55,442 bases of DNA from an uncultured Bacilli bacterium (GTDB lineage Bacteria; Bacillota_I; Bacilli_A; RF39; UBA660): assembly GCA_944363715.1 (NCBI GenBank), contig CALVUX010000013.1, positions 1 to 55,442 on the forward strand, given 5' to 3'. A program made the translations under genes and the position numbers. This document shows positions 8,706-17,174 of this stretch, piece by piece. A model generated the notes under the pieces. The model worked only from the letters and a program-made list of their open reading frames with translations. It was not told the DNA's origin and did no database searches. Every line of letters begins with the position of its first letter. The first letter of the stretch is position 1.

Positions 8706-8849
8706 TTATTTAGTATGAACTTTAACTTTATCAGAGTAGTTAAAAACTCTATCTTCACTACCAACAAGAGATAAAGCATAATTATAAACGTTATCTTCTA
8801 AAGCATTTTCTGTATTTAGTAATTTCACTTCATTCATATCTCTAAACAT
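8706..8849 (-). CDS. possible 47-residue protein or gene remnant
   Basis: A short open frame starting MFRDMNEVKLL and ending DKVKVHTK lies between the glycosyltransferase stop codon and the terminator at 8671. Its composition looks like that of a real protein, but there is no ribosome binding site before the ATG and a stop codon lies three codons upstream. It may be a small gene translated by coupling to the 8867 gene, or the 3' remnant of a lost gene. The position directly before a terminator favours a once-translated 3' end. No family recognised. Confidence 0.3.
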   Translation of the reverse strand: MFRDMNEVKLLNTENALEDNVYNYALSLVGSEDRVFNYSDKVKVHTK

Positions 8850-8866
8850 CACAGTTAATCAATAAT

Positions 8867-9874
8867 CTAAGTATTTCGTATATTAGACAACACTTTCTTC
8901 TTAACATCATCTATATTTACAACTTCCATAGAATTATCAAGTTCTTTAATAAAACTAAATTCCTCACTATCTTCACTTATAGTATAGGTACCATACTTAC
9001 TAATAATAAGTTTATTAAACTCATTTAAAATCTCCATTTTTTTATCATTACTAATATTCCAACTATATATTTCTCTAAGTCTATCTAAACAAGAAATAAT
9101 TTGTATTTTCCTAATCTCTTCTTTAGATGAATAATAAGTACCATCATTAATTGTTTGTATAGTAATATCATCACATACTTTAAAAATATCAAATATATCT
9201 TGATTAACACTTAAACAAGAAGCCATAATTCCTTTACTATTACTTCTATAGAAATAATAGTTAGATGGAATAAAACCAATTACAGAGGCTTTTAAAATAG
9301 TAGGATAAACAAAAGCTATATCTTCCCATTTAACAGCAGGAATAAAAGGTTCTTCATTTAATAAATCTCTTCGATATATTTTATTACAACAAGCTGGTGA
9401 CTCATAACATAAAAAGCCTGGATTTTTAGAAACGTCAATAATTACAGGTGAAATATTATCACAGTCACTCTCAATAAAACATTTACTACTATCTTTTTCC
9501 AAAACTCTTTGAACTCCAGTAGATACAACTTTTAAACCTTTACACTTACCTATTAAAGTCAACATATCTCCATACATATTTCTATGAACAAAATCATCAC
9601 TATCTACAAAACCAATATATTCACCACTAGCATATTTAAGGCCAATATTTCTAGCAACAGAAACACCTTTATTTTCATCTAAATGAATATATTTAAAAAT
9701 ATCAGGTAACAACTCACAATATTTTTTAATTATATCTAAACTATTATCACTAGAATTATCATCTACAATAATTACTTCAAAATCCAAAACATCTTGTAAC
9801 ACTAAACTATTTAAACAATCTTCTAGATAAGTTCCACTATTATAAACAGGAACTATTATACTCAAACACTTCAT
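8867..9874 (-). CDS. family 2 glycosyltransferase
   Basis: This 335-residue GT-A fold enzyme transfers a sugar from a nucleotide-sugar donor to an unknown acceptor, most likely in making a surface polysaccharide or glycoconjugate. The N-terminus reads LSIIVPVYNSGTYLEDCL, followed by VDDNSSDNS (near 37) and the metal-binding GFVDSDDF (near 91). It has no membrane segment. A sigma-A promoter with perfect consensus lies about 130 bases upstream (10011-10039). It stands alone between the str operon and a membrane-protein gene, so the acceptor cannot be inferred from neighbours. Confidence 0.9.
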   Translation of the reverse strand: MKCLSIIVPVYNSGTYLEDCLNSLVLQDVLDFEVIIVDDNSSDNSLDIIKKYCELLPDIFKYIHLDENKGVSVARNIGLKYASGEYIGFVDSDDFVHRNMYGDMLTLIGKCKGLKVVSTGVQRVLEKDSSKCFIESDCDNISPVIIDVSKNPGFLCYESPACCNKIYRRDLLNEEPFIPAVKWEDIAFVYPTILKASVIGFIPSNYYFYRSNSKGIMASCLSVNQDIFDIFKVCDDITIQTINDGTYYSSKEEIRKIQIISCLDRLREIYSWNISNDKKMEILNEFNKLIISKYGTYTISEDSEEFSFIKELDNSMEVVNIDDVKKKVLSNIRNT

Positions 9875-10010
9875 AAACCCACCCTATCAGAAAAATGGCA
9901 TTATAAATAAAATAAAAATACAATAATTATTATTAAATTTTTCTACATTTACTGAAAAGCACTACAATTATAGCCACAAAAACAACAATACCACTTCACA
10001 TTTGAAACAT

Positions 10011-10039
10011 ATTATATATTATTATTAATATTATGTCAA
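10011..10039 (-). promoter_or_regulatory. perfect-consensus sigma-A promoter
   Basis: TTGACA (10034-10039), 17 bases, TATAAT (10011-10016) on the minus strand. It points toward the glycosyltransferase gene, leaving a long AT-rich leader of about 130 bases that holds a short hydrophobic reading frame without an ATG (about 9934-9996). Confidence 0.8.
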
Positions 10040-10061
10040 TAAACCCCAATACGTTTTATAA

Positions 10062-10445
10062 CTATTTATCTAAACCTTTATTTGCCTTTTTCTTTACTAC
10101 TATTCCTTCTATTACAAAAACAGCTTCTAAAATAGCTAAAAAAATTAACATAGACCTAAGAAAAGCATAAACAAACGAATACAATTGAAGATCTCGAATA
10201 TTATCCATATTTGCAAAAAAATGTAATAATATAAGTACACCAGTAAAAACAAAAGCTATTTTTTTATATTTTTCAACATATGAAAAAATATTATCATTAA
10301 CAAGATATAAAGTACCTGCTAACAGAAGAGCATAAGAGCTAAATTCAACAATAAGCATAGCAGAAGGACCAAAAACAAATAATACATACCATATAACAAC
10401 TATATTTATAATTAAAATCCACCTAGATTTTTCATATATATTCAT
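10062..10445 (-). CDS. small integral membrane protein, unknown
   Basis: A protein of about 127 residues with four predicted membrane segments (about 10-28, 30-48, 62-80 and 92-115) and a Lys-rich cytoplasmic tail. I recognise no family. The ATG at 10445 is preferred because AAGG lies eight bases before it; an ATG at 10451 is too close to the same site. The gene is followed by the consensus promoter of the glycosyltransferase gene. Confidence 0.65.
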   Translation of the reverse strand: MNIYEKSRWILIINIVVIWYVLFVFGPSAMLIVEFSSYALLLAGTLYLVNDNIFSYVEKYKKIAFVFTGVLILLHFFANMDNIRDLQLYSFVYAFLRSMLIFLAILEAVFVIEGIVVKKKANKGLDK

Positions 10446-10463
10446 AATCATTACCTTCTTTCG

Positions 10464-10577
10464 TTAATGATAAAAAGCATTCTCCCATAAGCTTTTTTCT
10501 CCAAATCTAGAAAACACTTTCACAAGTAAACTCTGTTTCTTATTACTATGTATAATCCTCATATCTTGTTCTGCCAT
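10464..10577 (-). CDS. possible 37-residue protein
   Basis: An open frame beginning MAEQDMRIIHSNKKQ and ending FGEKSLWENAFYH fills most of the gap between the uridine-kinase terminator and the 10445 gene, in the same direction. The sequence looks protein-like (basic, with a Trp/Phe-rich tail), but there is no clear ribosome binding site before the ATG. It could be a small gene or chance; unassigned. Confidence 0.25.
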   Translation of the reverse strand: MAEQDMRIIHSNKKQSLLVKVFSRFGEKSLWENAFYH

Positions 10578-10631
10578 TCACTATTATCTATAATATCAAC
10601 CTATTCTACTTCAATAATAACACCTTTTAGC

Positions 10632-10657
10632 AAAAAGAAAAAGACTCTAAAAGTCTT
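10632..10657 (-). terminator. terminator of the TGS-uridine kinase gene
   Basis: AAGACT (10641-10646) and AGTCTT (10652-10657) form a stem that includes the stop codon. The minus strand continues TTTCTTTTT. Confidence 0.75.
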
Positions 10658-12311
10658 AATCATGGTAACAACTACCACCAATAAATTCTCTAAGTATAGA
10701 ATCATCTGGAATACTCTCACTTGGAATAGGAAGAATTAATCTTAAGATATTTAAAAGTCTCTTTGCCTCTTCATAATAAGCTGAATCTTCATCTACTGAA
10801 TAAAGTAAAGGTTCAACATAAGTTTTTAATACACCTAACTCATATATTAAAGCAGTATTAATAGTAACATCCGCTTCATCTTGATAAGGGAATATATACT
10901 TTTCTTCTCCACCCCTAACATTATTCCAAACTTTTAACGTATCTACTACATTATAACCTCTAGTCCTATTATCCCTAATTATTCTTCTTAAAAGTCTATT
11001 ATCTGTAGTAGGAAAACGATTATGGTAATCTATATTAAGTTCTGTTAAAGCAGATAAATATATTTTAAATTTATTCTTAGCAGGTATCTCTTTTAACACT
11101 TTAGAATTTAAGGCATGTATTCCTTCTATTAATAAAATATCATCTTTATCTAATTTTAACTCTTTAACAAACTCTTTAACTCCTTCTTTAAAGTTATAGA
11201 TAGGAGCCATTACCTCTTTACCCTCTAATAATTCATTAATTTGTTTAGTTAATAACTTATTATCAACAGCCTCAAAACACTCATAATCTTTCTCACCTTT
11301 TTCATTAACTGGTGTCTTATCTCTATCCACAAAGTAATCATCCATACTAATCATCTTAGGATTAAGTCCAAAGCTCTTTAAATACATACAAAGTTTAGTT
11401 GTAGTTGTCGTCTTACCACTAGAAGATGGACCTGCAAGTAATATTATTTTCTTATCTTTTTTATTATCAACTATCTTTCTAGCCACATTTAAGAGCCTAT
11501 TACTCTGTAAAGTTTCATCTATTCTAATTAAATCTGCAATCTTACCACGACTAACAACTTCATTTAAATCAGCAATAGTTTCTATTTTCATTAATTTAGT
11601 CCAATCTCTACATTCTTTAAAGACTTTAAACATATTAGGATGATGAGTATAAGCTTTAATTTGATTATGAGAATACTCTGTAGGAAACTGTAATACAAAG
11701 CCATTATCATCGACATAAGTTAGTTTAAACTCTTTTAAGCTAGCTGTAGAAGGAGGCATTTGTCCATAGAAGTAATTATAGTAATTAGAAAGTCTATAAA
11801 GAGTAATAGAAGTATTAGTATTATACTTCATAATTTTAGCTTTTGCTAAATCATTAATACTCTCAAAGTAATGTATAGCAGATATTCTATCAACACTAAC
11901 TTTAGTAATAGATAAATCCATCTCAACTAGTTTTAACATCTTTCTAGCAATTGATTTAAGTATTGTCTCAGTAAGAGGAAAAGTTGTTTTAATATAGATT
12001 CCCTTATCTAAAGAGTGCATTACTTTAATATTAGCATCTAGTCCAAATATCTCTTTAACAGCAACTACTAAAAGAAAGGTTAAACCAGCAATATGAGCTC
12101 TATTACCTATCTTAGAATTCAAATCGAAAAAAGTTATACCACTGCTTTCATTAACTACATAACTAAGTTCTTTATATATATTATTAACACTTGCAAGAAT
12201 AATAGGAAAACGATAATCTTTCTGATATTCTTTACTTAGTTGTAATAAGGTTGTACCACGAGGTACTATCTCTTCTTTACCATTAATTGTTACTTTAACT
12301 TCTTCAATCAT
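10656..12311 (-). CDS. TGS-domain uridine kinase-like nucleoside kinase
   Basis: The 551-residue protein joins three parts: a TGS domain at 1-65 (VTINGKEEIVPRGTTLLQLS), a region of about 70-250 resembling the second additional domain of threonyl-tRNA synthetase, and a C-terminal P-loop kinase of the uridine kinase/phosphoribulokinase type with Walker A GPSSSGKT (294-301), SMDDYFVDRD and HNRFPTTDNRLLRR. This fusion is known from Firmicutes and relatives and is usually called a uridine or nucleoside kinase; the substrate is inferred. The start has GAGGGTG upstream and an extended -10 at 12339. It is divergent from clpP. Confidence 0.88.
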   Translation of the reverse strand: MIEEVKVTINGKEEIVPRGTTLLQLSKEYQKDYRFPIILASVNNIYKELSYVVNESSGITFFDLNSKIGNRAHIAGLTFLLVVAVKEIFGLDANIKVMHSLDKGIYIKTTFPLTETILKSIARKMLKLVEMDLSITKVSVDRISAIHYFESINDLAKAKIMKYNTNTSITLYRLSNYYNYFYGQMPPSTASLKEFKLTYVDDNGFVLQFPTEYSHNQIKAYTHHPNMFKVFKECRDWTKLMKIETIADLNEVVSRGKIADLIRIDETLQSNRLLNVARKIVDNKKDKKIILLAGPSSSGKTTTTTKLCMYLKSFGLNPKMISMDDYFVDRDKTPVNEKGEKDYECFEAVDNKLLTKQINELLEGKEVMAPIYNFKEGVKEFVKELKLDKDDILLIEGIHALNSKVLKEIPAKNKFKIYLSALTELNIDYHNRFPTTDNRLLRRIIRDNRTRGYNVVDTLKVWNNVRGGEEKYIFPYQDEADVTINTALIYELGVLKTYVEPLLYSVDEDSAYYEEAKRLLNILRLILPIPSESIPDDSILREFIGGSCYHD

Positions 12312-12338
12312 CTTAACACCCTCTTAATTCTATATATG

Positions 12339-12347
12339 ATTATATCA
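12339..12347 (-). promoter_or_regulatory. extended -10 promoter of the uridine kinase gene
   Basis: TGATATAAT on the minus strand, with only a weak -35 (TAGACT) 17 bases upstream of the TATAAT. It lies about 28 bases before the ATG at 12311. The same TGATATAAT element occurs ahead of cysS and of the FemAB gene. Confidence 0.55.
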
Positions 12348-12435
12348 AACTTACCATGCAAAGTCTAATAATTTTGCCACATCTTGTAAGGTATAATTTA
12401 AAGTTTATTTGGATATAGTAGAATTAGGTGATAAT

Positions 12436-13005
12436 ATGAATCTAATACCAATGATTGTAGATAAAGAAATAAATGGTGAAAGAAGTTATGATATCTTTTC
12501 TAAGTTGTTAAAGAATAGAATAATTATATTAAGTGGTACTATTAATGATGAATCTGCTAATACAATAGTTGCAGAACTACTCTACCTAGATTCTCTAAAT
12601 CATGAAGACATATCTCTTTATATTAATTCCCCAGGTGGCTCTGTAACTGCAGGATTCGCTATCTATGATACGATGAATTTAATTAAGAGTGATGTCTCTA
12701 CTATTTGTATGGGACTATCTGCATCTATGGCAGCTTTTCTCCTATCTAGTGGTTCAAAAGGAAAAAGATATGCTCTACCTAATAGTGAAATAATGATACA
12801 TCAACCATTAGGAGGAGCAGAAGGTCAAGCGACAGAGATTAAGATAGCAGCAGAGCATATCATTAAAACTAAAAAAAAGCTAAATAAGATTCTAGCTTTA
12901 AACACTAAACAAAAATTAGAAAAAATAGAACAAGATACAGAAAGAGATTATTTCTTAGAAGCTAAGGAAGCTAAAGAGTATGGACTAATAGATAAGGTTC
13001 TTTAA
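12436..13005 (+). CDS. clpP: ATP-dependent Clp protease proteolytic subunit
   Basis: ClpP forms the barrel-shaped serine protease that works with ClpC or ClpX ATPases. The 189-residue protein has the oxyanion-region motif INSPGGSV, nucleophile Ser in [11 protein letters not shown], His in MIHQPLGG and the catalytic Asp region in DTERDYFL, so it should be active. The ATG at 12436 is preceded by AGGTGA; an upstream in-frame TTG at 12409 has no ribosome binding site. A TATAAT lies at 12392-12397. The partner ClpC is encoded in the same window (31930). The stop overlaps that of the convergent DUF3006 gene by four bases. Confidence 0.95.
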   Translation: MNLIPMIVDKEINGERSYDIFSKLLKNRIIILSGTINDESANTIVAELLYLDSLNHEDISLYINSPGGSVTAGFAIYDTMNLIKSDVSTICMGLSASMAAFLLSSGSKGKRYALPNSEIMIHQPLGGAEGQATEIKIAAEHIIKTKKKLNKILALNTKQKLEKIEQDTERDYFLEAKEAKEYGLIDKVL

Positions 13006-13220
13006 TCAGTAAAGACTTTATCCATTAGTTTTTTTATTTTCTTCTTACGTTCTTTCGTTTTCTTTTTATTAACAAAAACTTCTTTAGTATCACTATTAAT
13101 TTCTAGAACATCCCCTTCTTTAACAGTAGGAAGTTTATCTATTTTATATGTCATAACTTTTCCTTTATCTAGTTCAACCACTACTAAATTATTCTCTATT
13201 CTATCAACAATTACTTCCAT
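13002..13220 (-). CDS. DUF3006-family small protein
   Basis: This 72-residue protein begins [21 protein letters not shown], which fits the DUF3006 family, followed by a small beta-rich domain and a very Lys-rich tail. The family has no settled function; members often lie near secreted or metal-dependent hydrolases. The ATG at 13220 matches the family start but has no ribosome binding site. An excellent AGGAGGG lies 30 bases further up (about 13250-13256), in frame with an ATA codon, so initiation may be unusual. Convergent with clpP, with overlapping stops. Confidence 0.65.
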   Translation of the reverse strand: MEVIVDRIENNLVVVELDKGKVMTYKIDKLPTVKEGDVLEINSDTKEVFVNKKKTKERKKKIKKLMDKVFTD

Positions 13221-13302
13221 AGGTTTAACATATTCACTAAATATAAAAGTCCCTCCTTTCTCATAATATCTCTTTCTAAAGACACTATAACAGAAAAGAA
13301 AA

Positions 13303-13343
13303 ACTTTGAAAAATTACGATTTTTCAAAATTCAAAGTATTTTT
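13303..13343. terminator. two alternative overlapping hairpins
   Basis: An inner stem TTTGAAAAAT/ATTTTTCAAA around TACG (13305-13328) competes with an outer pairing ACTTTGAA/TTCAAAGT (13303-13310 with 13330-13337) followed by ATTTTT. On the minus strand the inner stem is followed by GTTTTTC. It is probably a bidirectional terminator between the whiA region and the DUF3006 gene. Confidence 0.5.
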
Positions 13344-13499
13344 ATAAGCAAATTTAAAAATTCCCTAGAGGAAAATAAAATATCTATATATAAAAATATT
13401 TAAATTTTCAAAATTACAACTTTTTTTACTTTTTAGCACATAAAGTCCGATTATGTTTAAGTATAACTATTCATACTTACAATAAAACTGGTGATTAGA

Positions 13500-13607
13500 T
13501 TGGAAAAATTAGAAAATAGAATGGCAATGCTTCTACACAACAACAATTTAAAACAAGAAGATGCCACAGAAATATATAAAAGAAACTCATCTAAAATGGT
13601 TAAATAA
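13500..13607 (+). CDS. possible 35-residue protein, TTG start
   Basis: A plus-strand frame reading LEKLENRMAMLLHNNNLKQE and ending SSKMVK starts at TTG, six bases after GGTGAT, which is a reasonable ribosome binding site. The composition is that of a small amphipathic helix. It lies alone between whiA and the DUF3006 gene, behind an inverted repeat TAAGTAT/ATACTTA (about 13457-13480) that could be an operator. No homologue recognised. Confidence 0.35.
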   Translation: MEKLENRMAMLLHNNNLKQEDATEIYKRNSSKMVK

Positions 13608-13624
13608 TTTTTTTTACATTAGAT

Positions 13625-14536
13625 TTAATTATTTAAAAATTTAAGTGCTAACTCTTTAATCTTTCTAAATCTATGATTAAGTCCTGACTTAGTAATCTTC
13701 TTACCAGTTTCTAAACTAATAATCTCACTAAGTTCCTTAAGCGAAGCTTCTTGATATTTCTTACGAAACTCTAAAGCCTCTTTAGTCTTATCATCAAGTA
13801 ACTCAACTCCCATATTATCTTCAAGTACTTTTATATAGTTTAATTGTTCCATCGCTGTCTCTAAAACTCTATCCATATTAGCTTGTTCACAGTTATTAAG
13901 ACGATTAGTTTTATTTTTAGCATCTCTATAAACCCTTATCTCTTCGTAATATAGCACTGCTTTACTACAACCAATTATCTTCAAAAAATCACTTATCTTA
14001 TCAGCTTCTTTAATATATAACATAAATCCTTTATCGCGACTTAATAGTTTAACATTTAGTGAATAATTATTAAGAAGTTTCTGAACAAAAACTGCTTCCA
14101 CACTTTTCTCTATTAAAAACTCTAAATGATATCTACTAGTCTTTGGATCATTAATACTCCCACTACTTAAAAAAACACCTCTTAAATATCCTCTAACCTC
14201 ATCATCTAACTCTACTAAATAACTAGGAACAACTTCATTATCAACACAAAAATTTTTTCTAATAAAAGTATCTCCTTTAGTAATAACTAAAGCTTTAAGC
14301 TTATTTTTACTAAAATTATTATTATCTAATAATTCCTCTTCATAAGATATCTCTTCATAACTATCAAGTAAATCTTTTAAGTAATTTATAACCCTTTCAT
14401 TTTCACTACTAATTGCAATAGAATCTTTTATTATTTGATAATTATTACGAAAAAAACCTGAAATTAAAGCTATTTTAGCAGTTTCAGTTAATTTTAATGT
14501 TGTTATTTCATTTTTAACAGTACCTGTAAAAGACAT
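13625..14536 (-). CDS. whiA: WhiA, DNA-binding regulator
   Basis: WhiA has a degenerate LAGLIDADG homing-endonuclease-like fold plus a C-terminal helix-turn-helix. In Gram-positive bacteria it affects cell division, chromosome segregation and, in actinomycetes, sporulation. The 303-residue protein starts MSFTGTVKNEI, as in the family, carries the insert region RGVFLSSGSINDP and ends in the helix-turn-helix segment with SGLNHRFRKIKELA. I place the start at 14536; AGGGG overlaps the yvcK stop codon at a normal distance, so the genes are translationally coupled. It closes the block uvrA-lgt-trxB-yvcK-whiA. Confidence 0.92.
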   Translation of the reverse strand: MSFTGTVKNEITTLKLTETAKIALISGFFRNNYQIIKDSIAISSENERVINYLKDLLDSYEEISYEEELLDNNNFSKNKLKALVITKGDTFIRKNFCVDNEVVPSYLVELDDEVRGYLRGVFLSSGSINDPKTSRYHLEFLIEKSVEAVFVQKLLNNYSLNVKLLSRDKGFMLYIKEADKISDFLKIIGCSKAVLYYEEIRVYRDAKNKTNRLNNCEQANMDRVLETAMEQLNYIKVLEDNMGVELLDDKTKEALEFRKKYQEASLKELSEIISLETGKKITKSGLNHRFRKIKELALKFLNN

Positions 14537-14547
14537 AAACATCACCC

Positions 14548-15501
14548 CTATTTCATCAAGTATGAGAATATTAAAGCACTAAGTTTCCTGCTATGATGTT
14601 TAAGCGTATTATTATCAATAGTTAAAAGGTCCGCTTCAATAAATTCTGTATCTAATTTAGATAATACAGGATAATCTATCTTAACAGGATCTTTCTGCTC
14701 TTCATTAGCATACTTCAAAGCCATCGCTTCACTAATTTTAGAGTTTGATGCTATAACTACATCAAGCTTATGTTTACCTAGATAATTATTTATAAGGTTA
14801 ACATGATCACTTACAGTAAAGTCATCTGTCTCTCCTGGTTGTGTTACTATATTACATAGATACATAATAGGAGTCTTAACTTCATCTAAAGCTTCTCTTA
14901 TATCATCGCTAATAATATGAGGAAATATACTAGTATAAAGACTTCCCATACTAAAAATGATTAAGTCTGCTTCTTTAATAGCAACCTTTACTTCATCTAA
15001 TACTTCAGGTTGTTCTTTATAAAAAAGTCTCTTTACTTTTTTATCACTCTTAGTAATAGAAGCTTCTCCTTCTATAACACTACCATCAGTCATCTCTGCC
15101 ATAAGTGTTACATTAGCATCTTCTGTTAGTGGTAACACTTTATTTTTAATATCTAAAAGAGTACAAAGTTCATTAATAGATTCTTTTAAACTACCTGTAA
15201 TATTTAAAAGAGATATAAGTATTAAATTACCTAAAGCATGTCCGTCTAAATCACTTGTAGTATTAAAACGATACTCTAACATATTCTTAATATTATCACT
15301 AGCAGATGATAAACTACTAAGTACTTTTCTGATATCCCCAACAGCAGGGGCATGAAACTCTTCTCTTAATTTACCAGTACTTCTCCCATCATCTGAAACA
15401 GTTATAACTGCTGTTATATCTAAAGGAAAGTCTTTAAGTCCTTTAAGTAAATAAGAAAGACCTGTTCCTCCTCCAAAAACTACGATCTTTTTATTATTCA
15501 T
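14548..15501 (-). CDS. yvcK: YvcK/MgfK, gluconeogenesis-related factor
   Basis: YvcK-family proteins resemble the CofD 2-phospho-L-lactate transferase, bind UDP-sugars in Bacillus and influence carbon metabolism and cell-wall growth. The 317-residue protein shows the N-terminal nucleotide-binding VVFGGGTGLSYLLKGLK, then VSDDGRSTGKLR and GDIRKVLSSLS, all typical. It has AAGGAG before the ATG, follows trxB by seven bases and is coupled to whiA. The usual yvcJ (rapZ) partner is not present here. Confidence 0.93.
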   Translation of the reverse strand: MNNKKIVVFGGGTGLSYLLKGLKDFPLDITAVITVSDDGRSTGKLREEFHAPAVGDIRKVLSSLSSASDNIKNMLEYRFNTTSDLDGHALGNLILISLLNITGSLKESINELCTLLDIKNKVLPLTEDANVTLMAEMTDGSVIEGEASITKSDKKVKRLFYKEQPEVLDEVKVAIKEADLIIFSMGSLYTSIFPHIISDDIREALDEVKTPIMYLCNIVTQPGETDDFTVSDHVNLINNYLGKHKLDVVIASNSKISEAMALKYANEEQKDPVKIDYPVLSKLDTEFIEADLLTIDNNTLKHHSRKLSALIFSYLMK

Positions 15502-15508
15502 TTACTAC

Positions 15509-16387
15509 TCATCTCCTTGAAATCTCTAAAGCAACCCTAGCCGCTTCACCCATTGCTATAACTATTTGGTAATCATACTTATTTAAGGCATCACCTACTG
15601 CATAAATTCCATCTATAGAAGTCATTAAATTATCATCTGTCTTAATATAGCCTCTATCATCTAAAATATTTAAAGGTTCTAAAAAGTTAGCATTAGGAAT
15701 CTGTCCAATATATATGAATACTCCATCAGTAATTATATCATTACCATTCTTTGTCTTAATAGTAATTCTATCATCTTTACTAAAGCTTTCTACTTCTCCT
15801 TTTACAAAAGAAATATTATCTATTTTCTTAATCATATCTTGTAAATAAGCTTTCGCTCTAAATTCATTACGATATAAAACAGTAACAGACAAAGCTAACT
15901 TACTTAAATATATTGCCCCTTCAAAAGCAGCGTCACTTGCCCCCACTACTACAACATCTTTATTCTTATATAAAGCCCCATCACAAACAGCACAATAACT
16001 TATTCCCTTAGTCCTAAGTTCATCTTCACCTTTAATACCTAACAACTTAGGTTTACGACCAGTAGCAATTATAACATAATCACATAAGTATTCATCTTTA
16101 CTAGTAATAACCTTTTTCTCTTTATCTACTTTTATCTCTTTAACTTCTTCATATTTAACAGGAACACCCAAATCAGTAATCTGTTTTAACATCTTTAAAG
16201 CTAAATCACTTCCACTAATAGACTCATATGACGGAAAATTCATAATATTACCATTATCTACAATCTGTCCTCCAGGCATAGATTTTTCTAAAATAATACA
16301 ATCAATACCTGCTCTATTCAAATATAATGCTGCAGTCATTCCTGCAACACCACAACCTATAATAACAACTTTATATTTATTATTCAT
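15509..16387 (-). CDS. trxB: thioredoxin reductase family flavoprotein
   Basis: The enzyme uses NADPH and FAD to reduce a disulphide partner, normally thioredoxin. It has 292 residues: an FAD-binding GCGVAGMTAAL near residue 11, the redox pair in CAVCDG (near 132) and the second dinucleotide fold VVVGASDAAFEGA, followed by the FAD motif GIYAVGDA. The usual CATC is CAVC, and the NADPH-loop GGGDSA is GASDAA; both are mild changes. The start at 16387 has GAGGAT upstream and overlaps the end of lgt by eight bases. A thioredoxin gene is not in the window, so the partner is inferred. Confidence 0.9.
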   Translation of the reverse strand: MNNKYKVVIIGCGVAGMTAALYLNRAGIDCIILEKSMPGGQIVDNGNIMNFPSYESISGSDLALKMLKQITDLGVPVKYEEVKEIKVDKEKKVITSKDEYLCDYVIIATGRKPKLLGIKGEDELRTKGISYCAVCDGALYKNKDVVVVGASDAAFEGAIYLSKLALSVTVLYRNEFRAKAYLQDMIKKIDNISFVKGEVESFSKDDRITIKTKNGNDIITDGVFIYIGQIPNANFLEPLNILDDRGYIKTDDNLMTSIDGIYAVGDALNKYDYQIVIAMGEAARVALEISRR

Positions 16388-17174
16388 AAAGCACATCCTC
16401 TCTATACAATCCATTTTTTCTTCGCACAAAAACAAAGTAAACTCCTACTATAAACAATACTACAGATACAAGTTGAGCCACCCTAATAGGACCTAACATT
16501 AAACTATCAAGTCTCATACCTTCTATTATAAATCTAATAAAAGAATACCACATCATATAAAATCCCATAAGTTGTCCTGTTTTAAGATTCTTATAAAACT
16601 TTCTAATTAATAAAAGAATTATAAAGCCAATTACATTCCAAACTGATTCAAGGAAAAATGTTGGCATATAGTAATCTCCATTAATATACATACCTCTAAT
16701 AATAAATTCCGGTATATATAAACTCTTTAAATAGCCATAAGATGTAACATATCCATAAGCTTCACTATTAAAGAAATTACCCCATCTACCTATCGCTTGT
16801 CCAATAATAAGACCTACTACTAGTATATCTAAAAGTTTTAAAAGATTTAATTTATGCTTCTTACTATAATACCAAAGATATAAAAGTCCTCCAAGTATTC
16901 CCCCATGAATAGCAAGTCCTCCATGCCATATATAAAGTATTTCTATAGGATTAGACAAGTAATATGATAAATTAAATAAAACATAATAAAGTCTCGCTCC
17001 TAAAAAAGCAAAGAGAATTGTATAGAAAAACATATCAAAGAGTTCATCTTTATTAATTTTTTCTTTTCTAAGCTCTAAAAAGACACAAACTCCACCTAGT
17101 ATTACCCCTAAAAGAATAAAGATAGAATAATAATATATTTTTATAAATCCTAAATCTAAAAACACTCTATCCAT
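16380..17174 (-). CDS. lgt: prolipoprotein diacylglyceryl transferase
   Basis: Lgt moves a diacylglyceryl group from phosphatidylglycerol to the lipobox cysteine of prelipoproteins at the cytoplasmic membrane. The 264-residue, seven-segment membrane protein has the catalytic-region HGGLAIHGGILGG (near 84) and the signature GRWGNFFNSEAYG (near 130). The start overlaps the YvlD-like gene by eight bases and trxB begins inside its end, so the block is one operon. No hprK is present next to it, unlike in Bacillus. Confidence 0.95.
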   Translation of the reverse strand: MDRVFLDLGFIKIYYYSIFILLGVILGGVCVFLELRKEKINKDELFDMFFYTILFAFLGARLYYVLFNLSYYLSNPIEILYIWHGGLAIHGGILGGLLYLWYYSKKHKLNLLKLLDILVVGLIIGQAIGRWGNFFNSEAYGYVTSYGYLKSLYIPEFIIRGMYINGDYYMPTFFLESVWNVIGFIILLLIRKFYKNLKTGQLMGFYMMWYSFIRFIIEGMRLDSLMLGPIRVAQLVSVVLFIVGVYFVFVRRKNGLYREDVLYE

